Assembly (NCBI GenBank): GCA_947372235.1 | Contig: CANBSW010000034.1 | Coordinates: 1 to 34,100 of the forward strand | DNA: 34,100 nt | Direction of reading: 5' to 3' | Origin: Chitinophagaceae bacterium | GTDB lineage: Bacteria > Bacteroidota > Bacteroidia > Chitinophagales > Chitinophagaceae | Notes under the pieces: generated by a model | What the model was told of the DNA's origin: nothing | What the model saw: the letters and a program-made list of their open reading frames with translations, nothing else | Database searches by the model: none | Part shown: positions 1-6,608 of the stretch, one piece after another | How positions within the stretch are numbered: the stretch's first letter is position 1 | Layout of the letters: each line of letters opens with the position of its first letter | Program-made: the position numbers and the translations under genes

Positions 1-1099
1 TCAAAGGAGTAGCAGTAACAGTAACCTGTTTTGTAGTTACATTATTAACTCCACCCACAGCAACCGTATAAGTGATATTAGCGGTTCCGGCAGATACACC
101 TGTAACAACGCCTGTAGATGTATTAACCGTGGCAACTGCCGTATTACTGCTGGCCCAAACACCTGCAGAAGGTTGAAGATATTTTACAATTACAATACCA
201 GCAGCTCCGGCACCACCATTTCCTGATGTGGTAGCGGTAGCACCACCACCACAACCACCACCACCGGTGTTGGCTGTTGCATTACCCCCTGCCATATTTG
301 TTGCATTGGCTCCGGCACCACCACCGCCAATTCCTCCGGGATATATTGTAGCCAATTCAGCATTTCCACCGCCACCGCCACCGGCATACGATGCAGAAAC
401 ACCACTGATACTTGTTGTAAAACCTGCACCACCAGCCGAACCAAGATTTGCAGCGGTACTCGCACCGGGAGCTATAGCACCACCACCACCATTACCGTAA
501 GGAAAACAACATCCACCACCATTATTCTGGTTACCTCCGGCAAAACCCTGTCCAGCAGTACCCGCACCACCATTAGTTCCGTTTGATCCACCTCCACCTG
601 AACCTCCTGCATTACCTACAATATTGTTACTTCCTCCACCACCACCGCCAATGGCGGTAAGGCTTCCAAATGTAGTTTGACCACCATTTACACCATTTAC
701 TAAGCTGTTGGTACTTCCTGCACCGCCGGTACCAATAGCTACAGCCTGTGTTGCATTTATTGAAGTTGATACATTGTATAGTAATCCACCGGCACCACCC
801 CCCCCGGCATGCCTGTTTCCACCTCCTCCACCACCCGCAACAACCAGCAATTCTGCATTAATGGCAAAACCTGAGGGAATGGTAAATGTTCCATTGGTTG
901 TAAAAGTGTGAATATTATAACCACCAATATTGGCAATACTTCCCCCGCTAATAGCCGTTGAAGGTGCTGTATACGTTGTTGATGTTCCGGCAATAACACT
1001 GGATGCACCTGCAATTTGCGCATCTGTATTATTCAAAGAAAATACAACACTCAACAGTGTGGCAATAACAATAACATAACGGCGTAGAGCTGTCTTCAT
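1..1099 (-). CDS. Secreted glycine-rich protein with Ig-like BIG2 domain (3' end outside window)
   Basis: An uninterrupted minus-strand frame of 366 codons starts with ATG at 1099 and is still open at the left edge. Residues 1-27 form a signal peptide (MKTALRRYV, a hydrophobic stretch, then NTDA before Q). From about residue 85 (LLVVAGGGGGG) to about 310 the protein is dominated by Gly runs separated by Asn, Ala, Ser and Thr, the pattern of the bacterial glycine-rich domain that begins LLVVAGGGGGG. From about residue 315 the sequence WASSNTAVATVNTSTG then VVTGVSAGTANITYTV is a typical start of a BIG2 (bacterial Ig-like group 2) repeat, so more Ig repeats and perhaps a C-terminal sorting domain probably follow. 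It is likely exported as a surface or adhesin-like protein; its ligand is unknown. The opposite strand looks open only because Gly codons read as Pro there. The reading frame is firm; the function is general only. Confidence 0.85.
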   Translation of the reverse strand, partial: MKTALRRYVIVIATLLSVVFSLNNTDAQIAGASSVIAGTSTTYTAPSTAISGGSIANIGGYNIHTFTTNGTFTIPSGFAINAELLVVAGGGGGGNRHAGGGGAGGLLYNVSTSINATQAVAIGTGGAGSTNSLVNGVNGGQTTFGSLTAIGGGGGGSNNIVGNAGGSGGGGSNGTNGGAGTAGQGFAGGNQNNGGGCCFPYGNGGGGAIAPGASTAANLGSAGGAGFTTSISGVSASYAGGGGGGNAELATIYPGGIGGGGAGANATNMAGGNATANTGGGGCGGGATATTSGNGGAGAAGIVIVKYLQPSAGVWASSNTAVATVNTSTGVVTGVSAGTANITYTVAVGGVNNVTTKQVTVTATPL

Positions 1100-1343
1100 A
1101 AAAGCATGTTTTTTGGCTGATTTCTTTCCTGGATATTGGAGGGGAAATGGGAAAATAGAAACAATTCTAATACTATAATAATCAAATAGATAGCATGCCT
1201 GACAAAGTAGATTAAAGCGCTTTTTAAGTAGATAGGAAACTGTAAACACAAGAATTCTTTGAATTCTGAGCAAATTTCAGTTTGGCAAAAAGAATATTTT
1301 GAAGGGTGATTTCTGCGCGAGTTTAAAAGTTCGTTTCAACACT

Positions 1344-1781
1344 TTATTTGTTACCCACCAGTAACTTAGTAAACTTCTTTAATTCATTGATTTCATCTGC
1401 GGATAAGGGCTCATGGTTATCATATTTTGCCCGTAAAAATAAAACTCGCTTATGTTGCGGATATTTTTCTAGAATGCCATCGATCAAATTACCGGTTTCT
1501 TCCTCTTTTTGATAGATAGGAGATGGAGTGATCGTTTCCGTTGATTTATATCGGGTAGGCATTTTCAGAATAATTGCTTCTAAAGTACCTAACCAGCTTT
1601 GTGGGATCTCTTTTGCTTTCTGCGCTTTAGACAATAATCCTTCCAATTGCTTTTTGCTAAGGCTTCCACGCTCTTCATATTGGTGCATCAGACTCATCAC
1701 AAACAATGCATCCGGATTATGCGCATACAGGGCATCCAGAATTTTTCCAATGATATCAATACCTGGCCTGGGTTTATACAA
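1344..1781 (-). CDS. Small uncharacterised protein, 145 aa
   Basis: I do not recognise this family. The frame opens with a TTG codon at 1781 directly after an in-frame TAA two codons upstream, so TTG (or an internal ATG near residue 29) must be the start; an upstream ATG is impossible in the present frame. The product is mostly charged and helical, with two helical halves. The first contains HQYEERGSLSKKQLEGLLSK, a short segment resembling the xxY-x-x-KGSLSxKQ motif that recurs in many DNA-associated and phage-derived proteins; this resemblance is from memory and weak. No signal peptide or membrane segment is seen, so it is probably cytoplasmic. It is monocistronic, 244 bases downstream of the start of the glycine-rich gene on the same strand. 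The unusual start leaves open that the gene is 5'-truncated relative to relatives. Confidence 0.6.
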   Translation of the reverse strand: MYKPRPGIDIIGKILDALYAHNPDALFVMSLMHQYEERGSLSKKQLEGLLSKAQKAKEIPQSWLGTLEAIILKMPTRYKSTETITPSPIYQKEEETGNLIDGILEKYPQHKRVLFLRAKYDNHEPLSADEINELKKFTKLLVGNK

Positions 1782-2041
1782 AGTTTAGTTTGGCGTTTAA
1801 GGTTGAAAGTTTAATGCTTATTTCAGAATGAAGATAATTGAATATTTCTCTATCTGTTAATAAGGGTTGTTGTGATAAACATCTGTGAAGTCTTTTTTAT
1901 TATCGTTTCTTATATCGAATTCCATATGTGAATCATGTAAGGTTATTGTTTAAACATGTAATTATCCCCCCTCAGTACTTTCTACTTTACATGATTATTT
2001 TTCACTGATTTGTGACAAAGTCTTAATTGATTAACGGAAAC

Positions 2042-2055
2042 ATGATTAAAGTCAT
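2042..2055. promoter_or_regulatory. Putative Crp/Fnr-type operator, site 1 (ATGA-TTAAAG-TCAT)
   Basis: A perfect 4+4 palindrome with a 6-base spacer, preceded by C (CATGATTAAAGTCAT). Its centre is about 95 bases before the ATG at 2144, and its first base is 59 bases before the -7 candidate at 2101. The same element stands upstream of two other units at 24138 and 27201; the spacer follows YYWARR in all three. The length, symmetry and position fit a class-I Crp/Fnr-family activator site. No binding data can be read from sequence. Confidence 0.55.
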
Positions 2056-2100
2056 AATCCAAAATGACTTCTCTCATTGAATAACCATTTTTTGTAAATG

Positions 2101-2108
2101 AATATTTG
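2101..2108 (+). promoter_or_regulatory. Candidate -7 box (AATATTTG) for the respiratory operon
   Basis: AATATTTG matches the Bacteroidota -7 consensus TAnnTTTG at all fixed positions except the first. A weak -33 (TTG at 2077-2079) is 21 bases upstream. Transcription would start near 2112-2115, leaving a leader of roughly 30 bases before the ATG. A poor -33 together with an upstream operator is what an activator-dependent promoter would look like. Confidence 0.4.
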
Positions 2109-2143
2109 TACTGTCTTAAAGTTTTAACATTAAACGTGTAACT

Positions 2144-3433
2144 ATGAAAACTTCTTTCATCGCTTCTTTACTGGTTTGTTGCGCCGTACTATCCATGTAT
2201 TGTACAAAAAACGCACAGGTTGTAACTGCAACTTCAACCAATACAAACGAATTATTGAGTTATAAAACATCTACCGCGCCAACGATTGATGGTTCTGTTG
2301 ATGGTATTTGGGATAATGCCCAAAAGCTGTTTGCCACTCCTACCGTACCCGATCCGGGTAATGGTTTGTTTGCAGGCTACCAGGGTTCTACCTATCCTGC
2401 AACCGTAAGATCAATGTATGACGATAAATACATTTATTTCCTGGTTGAATGGAACGATCCTTCAAACAATCCTGTTCAGCCATGGTATTTTAATCCTACT
2501 ACCAAACTTTGGGCTCAACGTGGTAATGCAAAAACTTTTGATGTAAACGGAAACCTGATTAAAGAAGGTATGGGACAAGACCAATTGGCTATGTTATGGA
2601 ACATTGATAACTCAACACCAAAATTTGTTACCCAAACCTGTTATGCCAGCTGTCACCTGTTTACCCCATATAAAAACTATGCCGGTCAAATGGTTGCCAA
2701 TGCAAGTGCGAATCACTACACTAACGGTGCCAATGAAAAAATTGACATGTGGTGGTGCCACCTGAATAAGGATCTTGTTACCAATCAAATGGATGACCAG
2801 TATCAAGACTGGGCCGGTGGTCCTTCTGTAACAGATACAGTGGGTGGAAGCGGAAATGGCCGTCATGCCGATGACCTGATTCCTCCATCTCCATTCACTA
2901 CTTCTTATATTAATACCAATACCAACTTAAGCAATGGAGCTTTCAATAACTCTCAAAGTTTGAAATTAGATGGAACCGGTGCAGCAGTAAACGTACCTAA
3001 ATGGGTAGTTCCGGGTGCAACAGGCCAATTATACTATCTGGCTACTGATACATTACCTGGTGGTAAAGCACAAAAAGTTACTGCAGTAAGCAGCACAGGT
3101 GTATTAACTTATGCAACCGGAACTATTGATCCAAACGGAGATGCCGGTTATTTAGACAATACAGGAACTGCTCCTTCTGTTGGCGCAAAATGTTTCCCTT
3201 CTTTCATGGCAGCTCCGTTAACAGCAGGTCGCAGTGATTTTTCTGCTACCGGTAAATACACTGGAACTGGCTGGGTACTGGAATTCAGACGTTTATTAAA
3301 AACCCCTGATGTTCTGAAACAGGATATTGATTTCAGCAGTTTAACTGATCAGCCTTTTGGTATGGCCATCTTTAACAGCTCTAACTATCAACATGGTATT
3401 CAACCCAACTTGCTTTTGAAATTTCAGAAATAA
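2144..3433 (+). CDS. Ethylbenzene-dehydrogenase-related haem-binding protein (EB_dh domain)
   Basis: A 429-residue exported protein, probably periplasmic and perhaps lipid-anchored. The N-terminus is hydrophobic with Cys20 (LSMYC), but Tyr at -1 makes the lipobox atypical. The mature part begins with APTIDGSVDGIWDNA, and the body contains IDMWWCHLNKD, a DDQYQDW segment and GNGRHADD. This is the pattern of the EB_dh haem-binding fold (the gamma subunit of ethylbenzene and dimethylsulfide dehydrogenases). A cytochrome-like C166-YAS-C170-H171 motif (CX3CH, not CXXCH) lies in the middle. Known members bind b-type haem and pass electrons to or from a partner enzyme. It is the first gene of the operon, 34 bases from the next cytochrome, behind an operator and -7 box. 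No molybdenum catalytic subunit accompanies it here. The family call is fairly secure; donor and acceptor are unknown. Confidence 0.8.
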   Translation: MKTSFIASLLVCCAVLSMYCTKNAQVVTATSTNTNELLSYKTSTAPTIDGSVDGIWDNAQKLFATPTVPDPGNGLFAGYQGSTYPATVRSMYDDKYIYFLVEWNDPSNNPVQPWYFNPTTKLWAQRGNAKTFDVNGNLIKEGMGQDQLAMLWNIDNSTPKFVTQTCYASCHLFTPYKNYAGQMVANASANHYTNGANEKIDMWWCHLNKDLVTNQMDDQYQDWAGGPSVTDTVGGSGNGRHADDLIPPSPFTTSYINTNTNLSNGAFNNSQSLKLDGTGAAVNVPKWVVPGATGQLYYLATDTLPGGKAQKVTAVSSTGVLTYATGTIDPNGDAGYLDNTGTAPSVGAKCFPSFMAAPLTAGRSDFSATGKYTGTGWVLEFRRLLKTPDVLKQDIDFSSLTDQPFGMAIFNSSNYQHGIQPNLLLKFQK

Positions 3434-3467
3434 GTAACCCACTGTTTTTACTATAAAACAATAGATC

Positions 3468-3866
3468 ATGTTAACGAAAAAAACAGCAATACTATCCGGT
3501 GGGGTTGCGTTACTGCTGCTCATTTTCACAGGTTGTTATAAAACTACCACGCTCGTAGTAAATCCGGGCAGCAGTATTACAACTGAAATGAGTTATGCAA
3601 AAGATATCACTCCCATTTTTGATAAAAGTTGCGCATTAAGTGGTTGTCATGCTTCCGGAGCAAAAAGCCCGGACCTGACATCTGCCAATTCATACAAAGC
3701 ATTGAACGGTGGAAGCTATATAAAAGCAGGGGATCCCGATAACAGCGTACTGATTCAGTGGCTAACAGGTAAAAAAAGTCCTGTAATGCCATTAGGTGCA
3801 GGCCCGAATCAGGATATCAATGCAAAAGTGTACGCCTGGATTAAACAAGGTGCAAAAAACAATTAA
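3468..3866 (+). CDS. Cytochrome c lipoprotein with CX4CH haem motif
   Basis: A 132-residue protein. The signal sequence ends in LLIFTGC, a good lipobox, so it should be a lipoprotein (Cys23) facing the periplasm or outer surface. The body is one small cytochrome-c-like domain: YAKDITPIFDKSC, then a C55-ALSG-C60-H61 motif with four residues between the cysteines instead of two, and a possible axial methionine in SPVMPLG before a C-terminal helix ending in YAWIKQGAK. This resembles the single-haem domains with CX4CH common in Bacteroidota and planctomycete-type cytochromes. It probably shuttles electrons between the Fe-S/NrfD membrane module and an acceptor. It is 34 bases after the EB_dh gene and 10 bases before the barrel gene. 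Confidence 0.8.
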   Translation: MLTKKTAILSGGVALLLLIFTGCYKTTTLVVNPGSSITTEMSYAKDITPIFDKSCALSGCHASGAKSPDLTSANSYKALNGGSYIKAGDPDNSVLIQWLTGKKSPVMPLGAGPNQDINAKVYAWIKQGAKNN

Positions 3867-3876
3867 ATCAACTACC

Positions 3877-4803
3877 ATGAAAAAATATCTCATTCGTTTC
3901 TCATCCGTCCATGCAAGAATGCTGTTGCTTCTGATAGTTGCCGCATCCATTGGAGGAACCGAGCTGATGGCACAGGATTCTGCTGCCACAACTCCGGTAG
4001 TTAAAAAGAAATCTTATGTTAAAAATACATTCGAAGGTAATTTCCTGATCGATGAACAAACCGTGATGGTACCCATCAAAGGAACTTTTGAATTCGATAT
4101 CAATCACCGTTTTGGTACAACCGACCATAGTTTCAAAGACCTGTTTGGTTTGTTTGCCAGTGCCAATATGCGTTTAGGTTTTAGCTATACCCCATTAAAA
4201 GACCTACAGGTTGGTTTTGGAGCCAATAACTTCAATATGCAGGTTGATTTCAGTGCGAAATATGCTTTGCTGAAACAAACCAAAGACAATAAAATGCCGA
4301 TATCTGTTACTTATTATGGTAATGCAGCCATGGATACCAGAGAAAGAAATGCTTCTCTGAATATTGTAACCACTTCTGATCGTTTCTCTTTCTATAACCA
4401 GATCATCGTTGCCAGAAAATTCTCAGAAAAATTTTCTTTACAGGCTTCATTCAGCGATACACATTTTAATAATGTAGACGGATATTATGATGGCAATAAT
4501 ATCATCCAGCCTAAAATGCAAAGTGATAACCTTACTTTCTCAGTAGGTGGCCGTTATAAAATATCTCCTAAAACATCTATCATCGTAAACTATGATCAGC
4601 CATTGACTCAAAACCCGATGGACAATCCACACCCGAACCTGAGTTTAGGTCTGGATATGAAATCAAGTGGTCACGATTTTCAGGTGTTCTTTGGTAACTA
4701 TGGTTACACAATACCTCAGAACAACTCTGTGCTGAATCAGAATGATTTTACCAAGGGCCAGTATGTGATCGGATTCAATATTTCAAGACTCTGGAATTTC
4801 TAA
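3877..4803 (+). CDS. DUF5777-family outer-membrane beta-barrel protein
   Basis: I chose the ATG at 3877 (MKKYLIRF), giving 308 residues; an upstream in-frame ATG at 3796 lies inside the preceding cytochrome gene and would destroy the signal peptide. The signal sequence runs to about residue 32 (ELMAQ). The rest alternates polar and hydrophobic residues with aromatic girdle positions, and the protein ends in RLWNF with the C-terminal Phe expected of outer-membrane barrels. NTFEGNFLIDEQTVMVPIKG followed by DINHRFG is typical of DUF5777, whose members often sit in operons with cytochromes. It may be a porin for the respiratory substrate or a scaffold for surface electron transfer; both are inference. 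It is directly downstream of two haem proteins in one operon. Confidence 0.8.
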   Translation: MKKYLIRFSSVHARMLLLLIVAASIGGTELMAQDSAATTPVVKKKSYVKNTFEGNFLIDEQTVMVPIKGTFEFDINHRFGTTDHSFKDLFGLFASANMRLGFSYTPLKDLQVGFGANNFNMQVDFSAKYALLKQTKDNKMPISVTYYGNAAMDTRERNASLNIVTTSDRFSFYNQIIVARKFSEKFSLQASFSDTHFNNVDGYYDGNNIIQPKMQSDNLTFSVGGRYKISPKTSIIVNYDQPLTQNPMDNPHPNLSLGLDMKSSGHDFQVFFGNYGYTIPQNNSVLNQNDFTKGQYVIGFNISRLWNF

Positions 4804-4866
4804 TCGTAACCAACAAATACCTATTATTTTTTGTAACTTTTTCTCCTAAACAAAATCAATTTAACA

Positions 4867-5262
4867 ATGAAAAATTTATCGATCCTTTCTGTTCTCGCAG
4901 TATTCGTGATTGCTGCAGGTTTCACATTCCAGCCTAAACCATGGCCGGTTCCTGACAAAGATGCCAAAACCGCCAACCCGCAAAAAAATGATGCAGGCTC
5001 TGTCTCTGCAGGAAAAGCCTTGTGGGGTCAGCACTGTGCATCTTGTCATGGTAAATCAGGATTGGGTGATGGCAGCAAAGCAGCCCAGTTAAAAACACAA
5101 CCCGATGATCTGACCAAAGCAGCTTTCCAGTCACAATCAGACGGATCTATCTTCTTCAAAATTTCTGCAGGAAGAGAAGACATGCCTTCTTTCAAAAAGA
5201 AATTACCTGAAACAGAAGATATCTGGAACCTGGTTAACTACATGCGTACTTTAAAAAAATAA
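4867..5262 (+). CDS. Monohaem c-type cytochrome
   Basis: A 131-residue periplasmic cytochrome c. The N-terminus is a signal or anchor sequence (LSVLAVFVIAAGFTF), followed by a Pro/Lys-rich linker and a class-I cytochrome domain: AGKALWGQHC57ASC60H61GKSGLGDG with a standard CXXCH, the axial methionine candidate in GREDMPSF, and the closing helix WNLVNYMRTLKK. It is a good candidate for the soluble or tethered electron acceptor of the NrfD/Fe-S complex encoded just downstream. It is 63 bases after the barrel gene and followed by a stem-loop, so transcript levels may change here. Confidence 0.92.
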   Translation: MKNLSILSVLAVFVIAAGFTFQPKPWPVPDKDAKTANPQKNDAGSVSAGKALWGQHCASCHGKSGLGDGSKAAQLKTQPDDLTKAAFQSQSDGSIFFKISAGREDMPSFKKKLPETEDIWNLVNYMRTLKK

Positions 5263-5294
5263 TTACAAAATAATCCCCCTATAAAGACCTCATT

Positions 5295-5321
5295 TGTGAA
5301 GCAGGGTAATCCTGCTTCGCA
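5295..5321 (+). other. Intra-operon stem-loop
   Basis: GAAGCAGG and CCTGCTTC (5298-5318) form a perfect 8-bp stem with loop GTAAT, extended to 11 bp by T-A, G-C and one T-G pair. No T-run follows, so it is not a standard intrinsic terminator. It lies between the cytochrome and the small anchored-protein genes and could be an mRNA-stability or processing element separating the cytochrome half from the membrane half of the operon. Confidence 0.5.
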
Positions 5322-5369
5322 GATGATCTTTAATTGTTTCTCTTTCTACCACCTATTCAACATACCATC

Positions 5370-5636
5370 ATGAAAGAAACAGCTCCAGTTTCGCAGGAAA
5401 CAAAAACCAGAAGAACCGTATTGCTGGGCGTGGGCCTTTTATCACTGTTTTCTTTTTTTAAGCTTGGCTTCTTATCAAAGAAAAAAAACATCATTGCCTG
5501 TGCTCCCCCTGAAGATGTGAAAACCATGAAGTTTTTAACACAGGATGGACAACTGGTTGAAGTAGATGTATCCAAAGTAAAATCCTTACAGGAAAAAGCT
5601 TCCAATAAAGAAATGCAGGATTGGATTAAAAGGTAA
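5370..5636 (+). CDS. Small Tat-like, membrane-anchored protein of the respiratory operon
   Basis: The ATG at 5370 gives 88 residues; an in-frame TTG at 5334 adds only an implausible hydrophobic dozen. The start MKETAPVSQETKTRRTVLL carries a twin-arginine-like TRRTVLL before a hydrophobic segment (about residues 16-34) and a KKK patch. The remaining ~45 residues include TMKFLTQDGQLVEVDVSKVK. That segment resembles MVKLLGVNGEVIEVDKAFLK in the N-terminal linker of the next gene's product. The protein therefore looks like the Tat signal plus linker of the Fe-S protein without the Fe-S domain. It has no cysteine except one just after the membrane segment. It is 20 bases upstream of the Fe-S gene. 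Role unknown; an assembly or docking partner of the Fe-S/NrfD complex is my inference. Confidence 0.75.
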   Translation: MKETAPVSQETKTRRTVLLGVGLLSLFSFFKLGFLSKKKNIIACAPPEDVKTMKFLTQDGQLVEVDVSKVKSLQEKASNKEMQDWIKR

Positions 5637-5656
5637 TCAACAAATAAAAAGATTCC

Positions 5657-6592
5657 ATGAAAACGAATGATAGTTCAAGGAGAGAATTTATTGCTGCCGG
5701 CTTATTGGCAGGATTGACCGTAGCCGGCTGTACAAGCAGCAGCGAGTCTAATCCTTTCGATTCTCTGGCCGATAATCAGGTAAAACCCTCCGGCGAAATG
5801 GTAAAACTTCTTGGTGTAAACGGAGAAGTGATAGAGGTTGACAAAGCTTTTCTAAAACCAGTACCCGACCTTCCGCCCATCTCTAACGAAATGGCCAGAA
5901 GAGGTATTGCCGGTAAAAAATTTGTAATGGTGATCGATCTTTCCCGTTGCAAAAGCGTGAAAGCCTGTCAAACAGCCTGTAACCATGCCCACCAGATTCA
6001 TGGCGGACAAAACTGGATCAAAGTATATCCTTTACAGGAAGCAGAACACACTGCCCCATACTGGCAACCCACCACCTGTATGCATTGCGATGAACCGCCT
6101 TGTGTTAAGGTTTGTCCGGTGGACGCCACATTCAAAAGACAGGATGGAATTGTGTTGATCGATAGTGACCGTTGTATCGGTTGCCGTTTTTGTATGGCTG
6201 CCTGCCCTTACTCAACCCGTGTATTTAACTGGGAAGAAATAGACCTGCCAAAAGAAGTTGCCGAAAAACCATATTCCTGCGAAACCAGTGTTCCGCAGAA
6301 AAAAGGAACCGTGGGTAAATGCGATTTCTGTCCGGATATGGCACGTAAAGGCGAATTACCACACTGTGTATCAGCCTGTCCGAACGGTGTATTCATGTTT
6401 GGTGATATGCTGGAGGATACCGTTACCAATGGTGCTGAAACCTTCCGTTTCAGCGATCTGGTGAAAGACAAAGCCGGCTACCGCCTGATGGAAGACCTGG
6501 GAACCAAACCAAGTGTGTATTATCTGCCACCGGTAAACAGGAATTTCCCTTTCGAGAATAAAGAACCACAAACAGAGACTAAAAAAAGTTAA
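5657..6592 (+). CDS. Tat-exported Fe-S electron-transfer protein, DmsB/PsrB/NrfC type
   Basis: A 311-residue protein with SRREFIAAG (twin-arginine motif) and TVAGC (lipobox), so it is probably exported folded and lipid-anchored. A linker (residues ~45-90) precedes a ferredoxin core. The cysteine groups, in order, are CKSVKACQTAC, CMHCDEPPCVKVCP, CIGCRFCMAACP and CDFCPDMARKGELPHCVSACP. Groups 2-4 are complete for [4Fe-4S] clusters. Group 1 has Val where DmsB/PsrB usually have the second Cys (C-x2-V-x2-C-x3-C), leaving three ligands from that group. Members of this family carry electrons between an NrfD-type quinol site and a periplasmic partner; here the NrfD gene follows 16 bases later. No catalytic molybdenum subunit is encoded alongside. 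The family call is secure; cluster type and partner are not. Confidence 0.9.
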   Translation: MKTNDSSRREFIAAGLLAGLTVAGCTSSSESNPFDSLADNQVKPSGEMVKLLGVNGEVIEVDKAFLKPVPDLPPISNEMARRGIAGKKFVMVIDLSRCKSVKACQTACNHAHQIHGGQNWIKVYPLQEAEHTAPYWQPTTCMHCDEPPCVKVCPVDATFKRQDGIVLIDSDRCIGCRFCMAACPYSTRVFNWEEIDLPKEVAEKPYSCETSVPQKKGTVGKCDFCPDMARKGELPHCVSACPNGVFMFGDMLEDTVTNGAETFRFSDLVKDKAGYRLMEDLGTKPSVYYLPPVNRNFPFENKEPQTETKKS

Positions 6593-6608
6593 CCCTAAAT
6601 CATAGATC

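Larger units (their letters stand above)
1782..2143. promoter_or_regulatory. Divergent intergenic region upstream of the respiratory operon
   Basis: This AT-rich 362-base stretch separates the minus-strand small gene from the plus-strand respiratory operon. I see no convincing coding frame. It holds the ATGA-N6-TCAT palindrome (2042-2055) and a near-consensus -7 box (2101-2108), listed separately. A second, weaker -33 candidate (TTG at 2077-2079) lies 21 bases before the -7 box. Nothing else recognisable is present. Confidence 0.5.

Noticed and set aside
228-911. Proline-rich plus-strand open frames
   Set aside because: They are the reverse complement of the Gly-rich codons of the minus-strand gene; the minus frame has a signal peptide and a recognisable BIG2 domain, the plus frames have neither.
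1251-1267. AGAATTC-TTT-GAATTCT inverted repeat
   Set aside because: A 7-bp AT-rich palindrome is expected by chance in this DNA and no T-run or promoter context supports a function.
3796-3876. Upstream extension of the DUF5777 gene from an ATG at 3796
   Set aside because: The extension lies inside the cytochrome gene in another frame and would bury the signal peptide; the ATG at 3877 gives a normal one.
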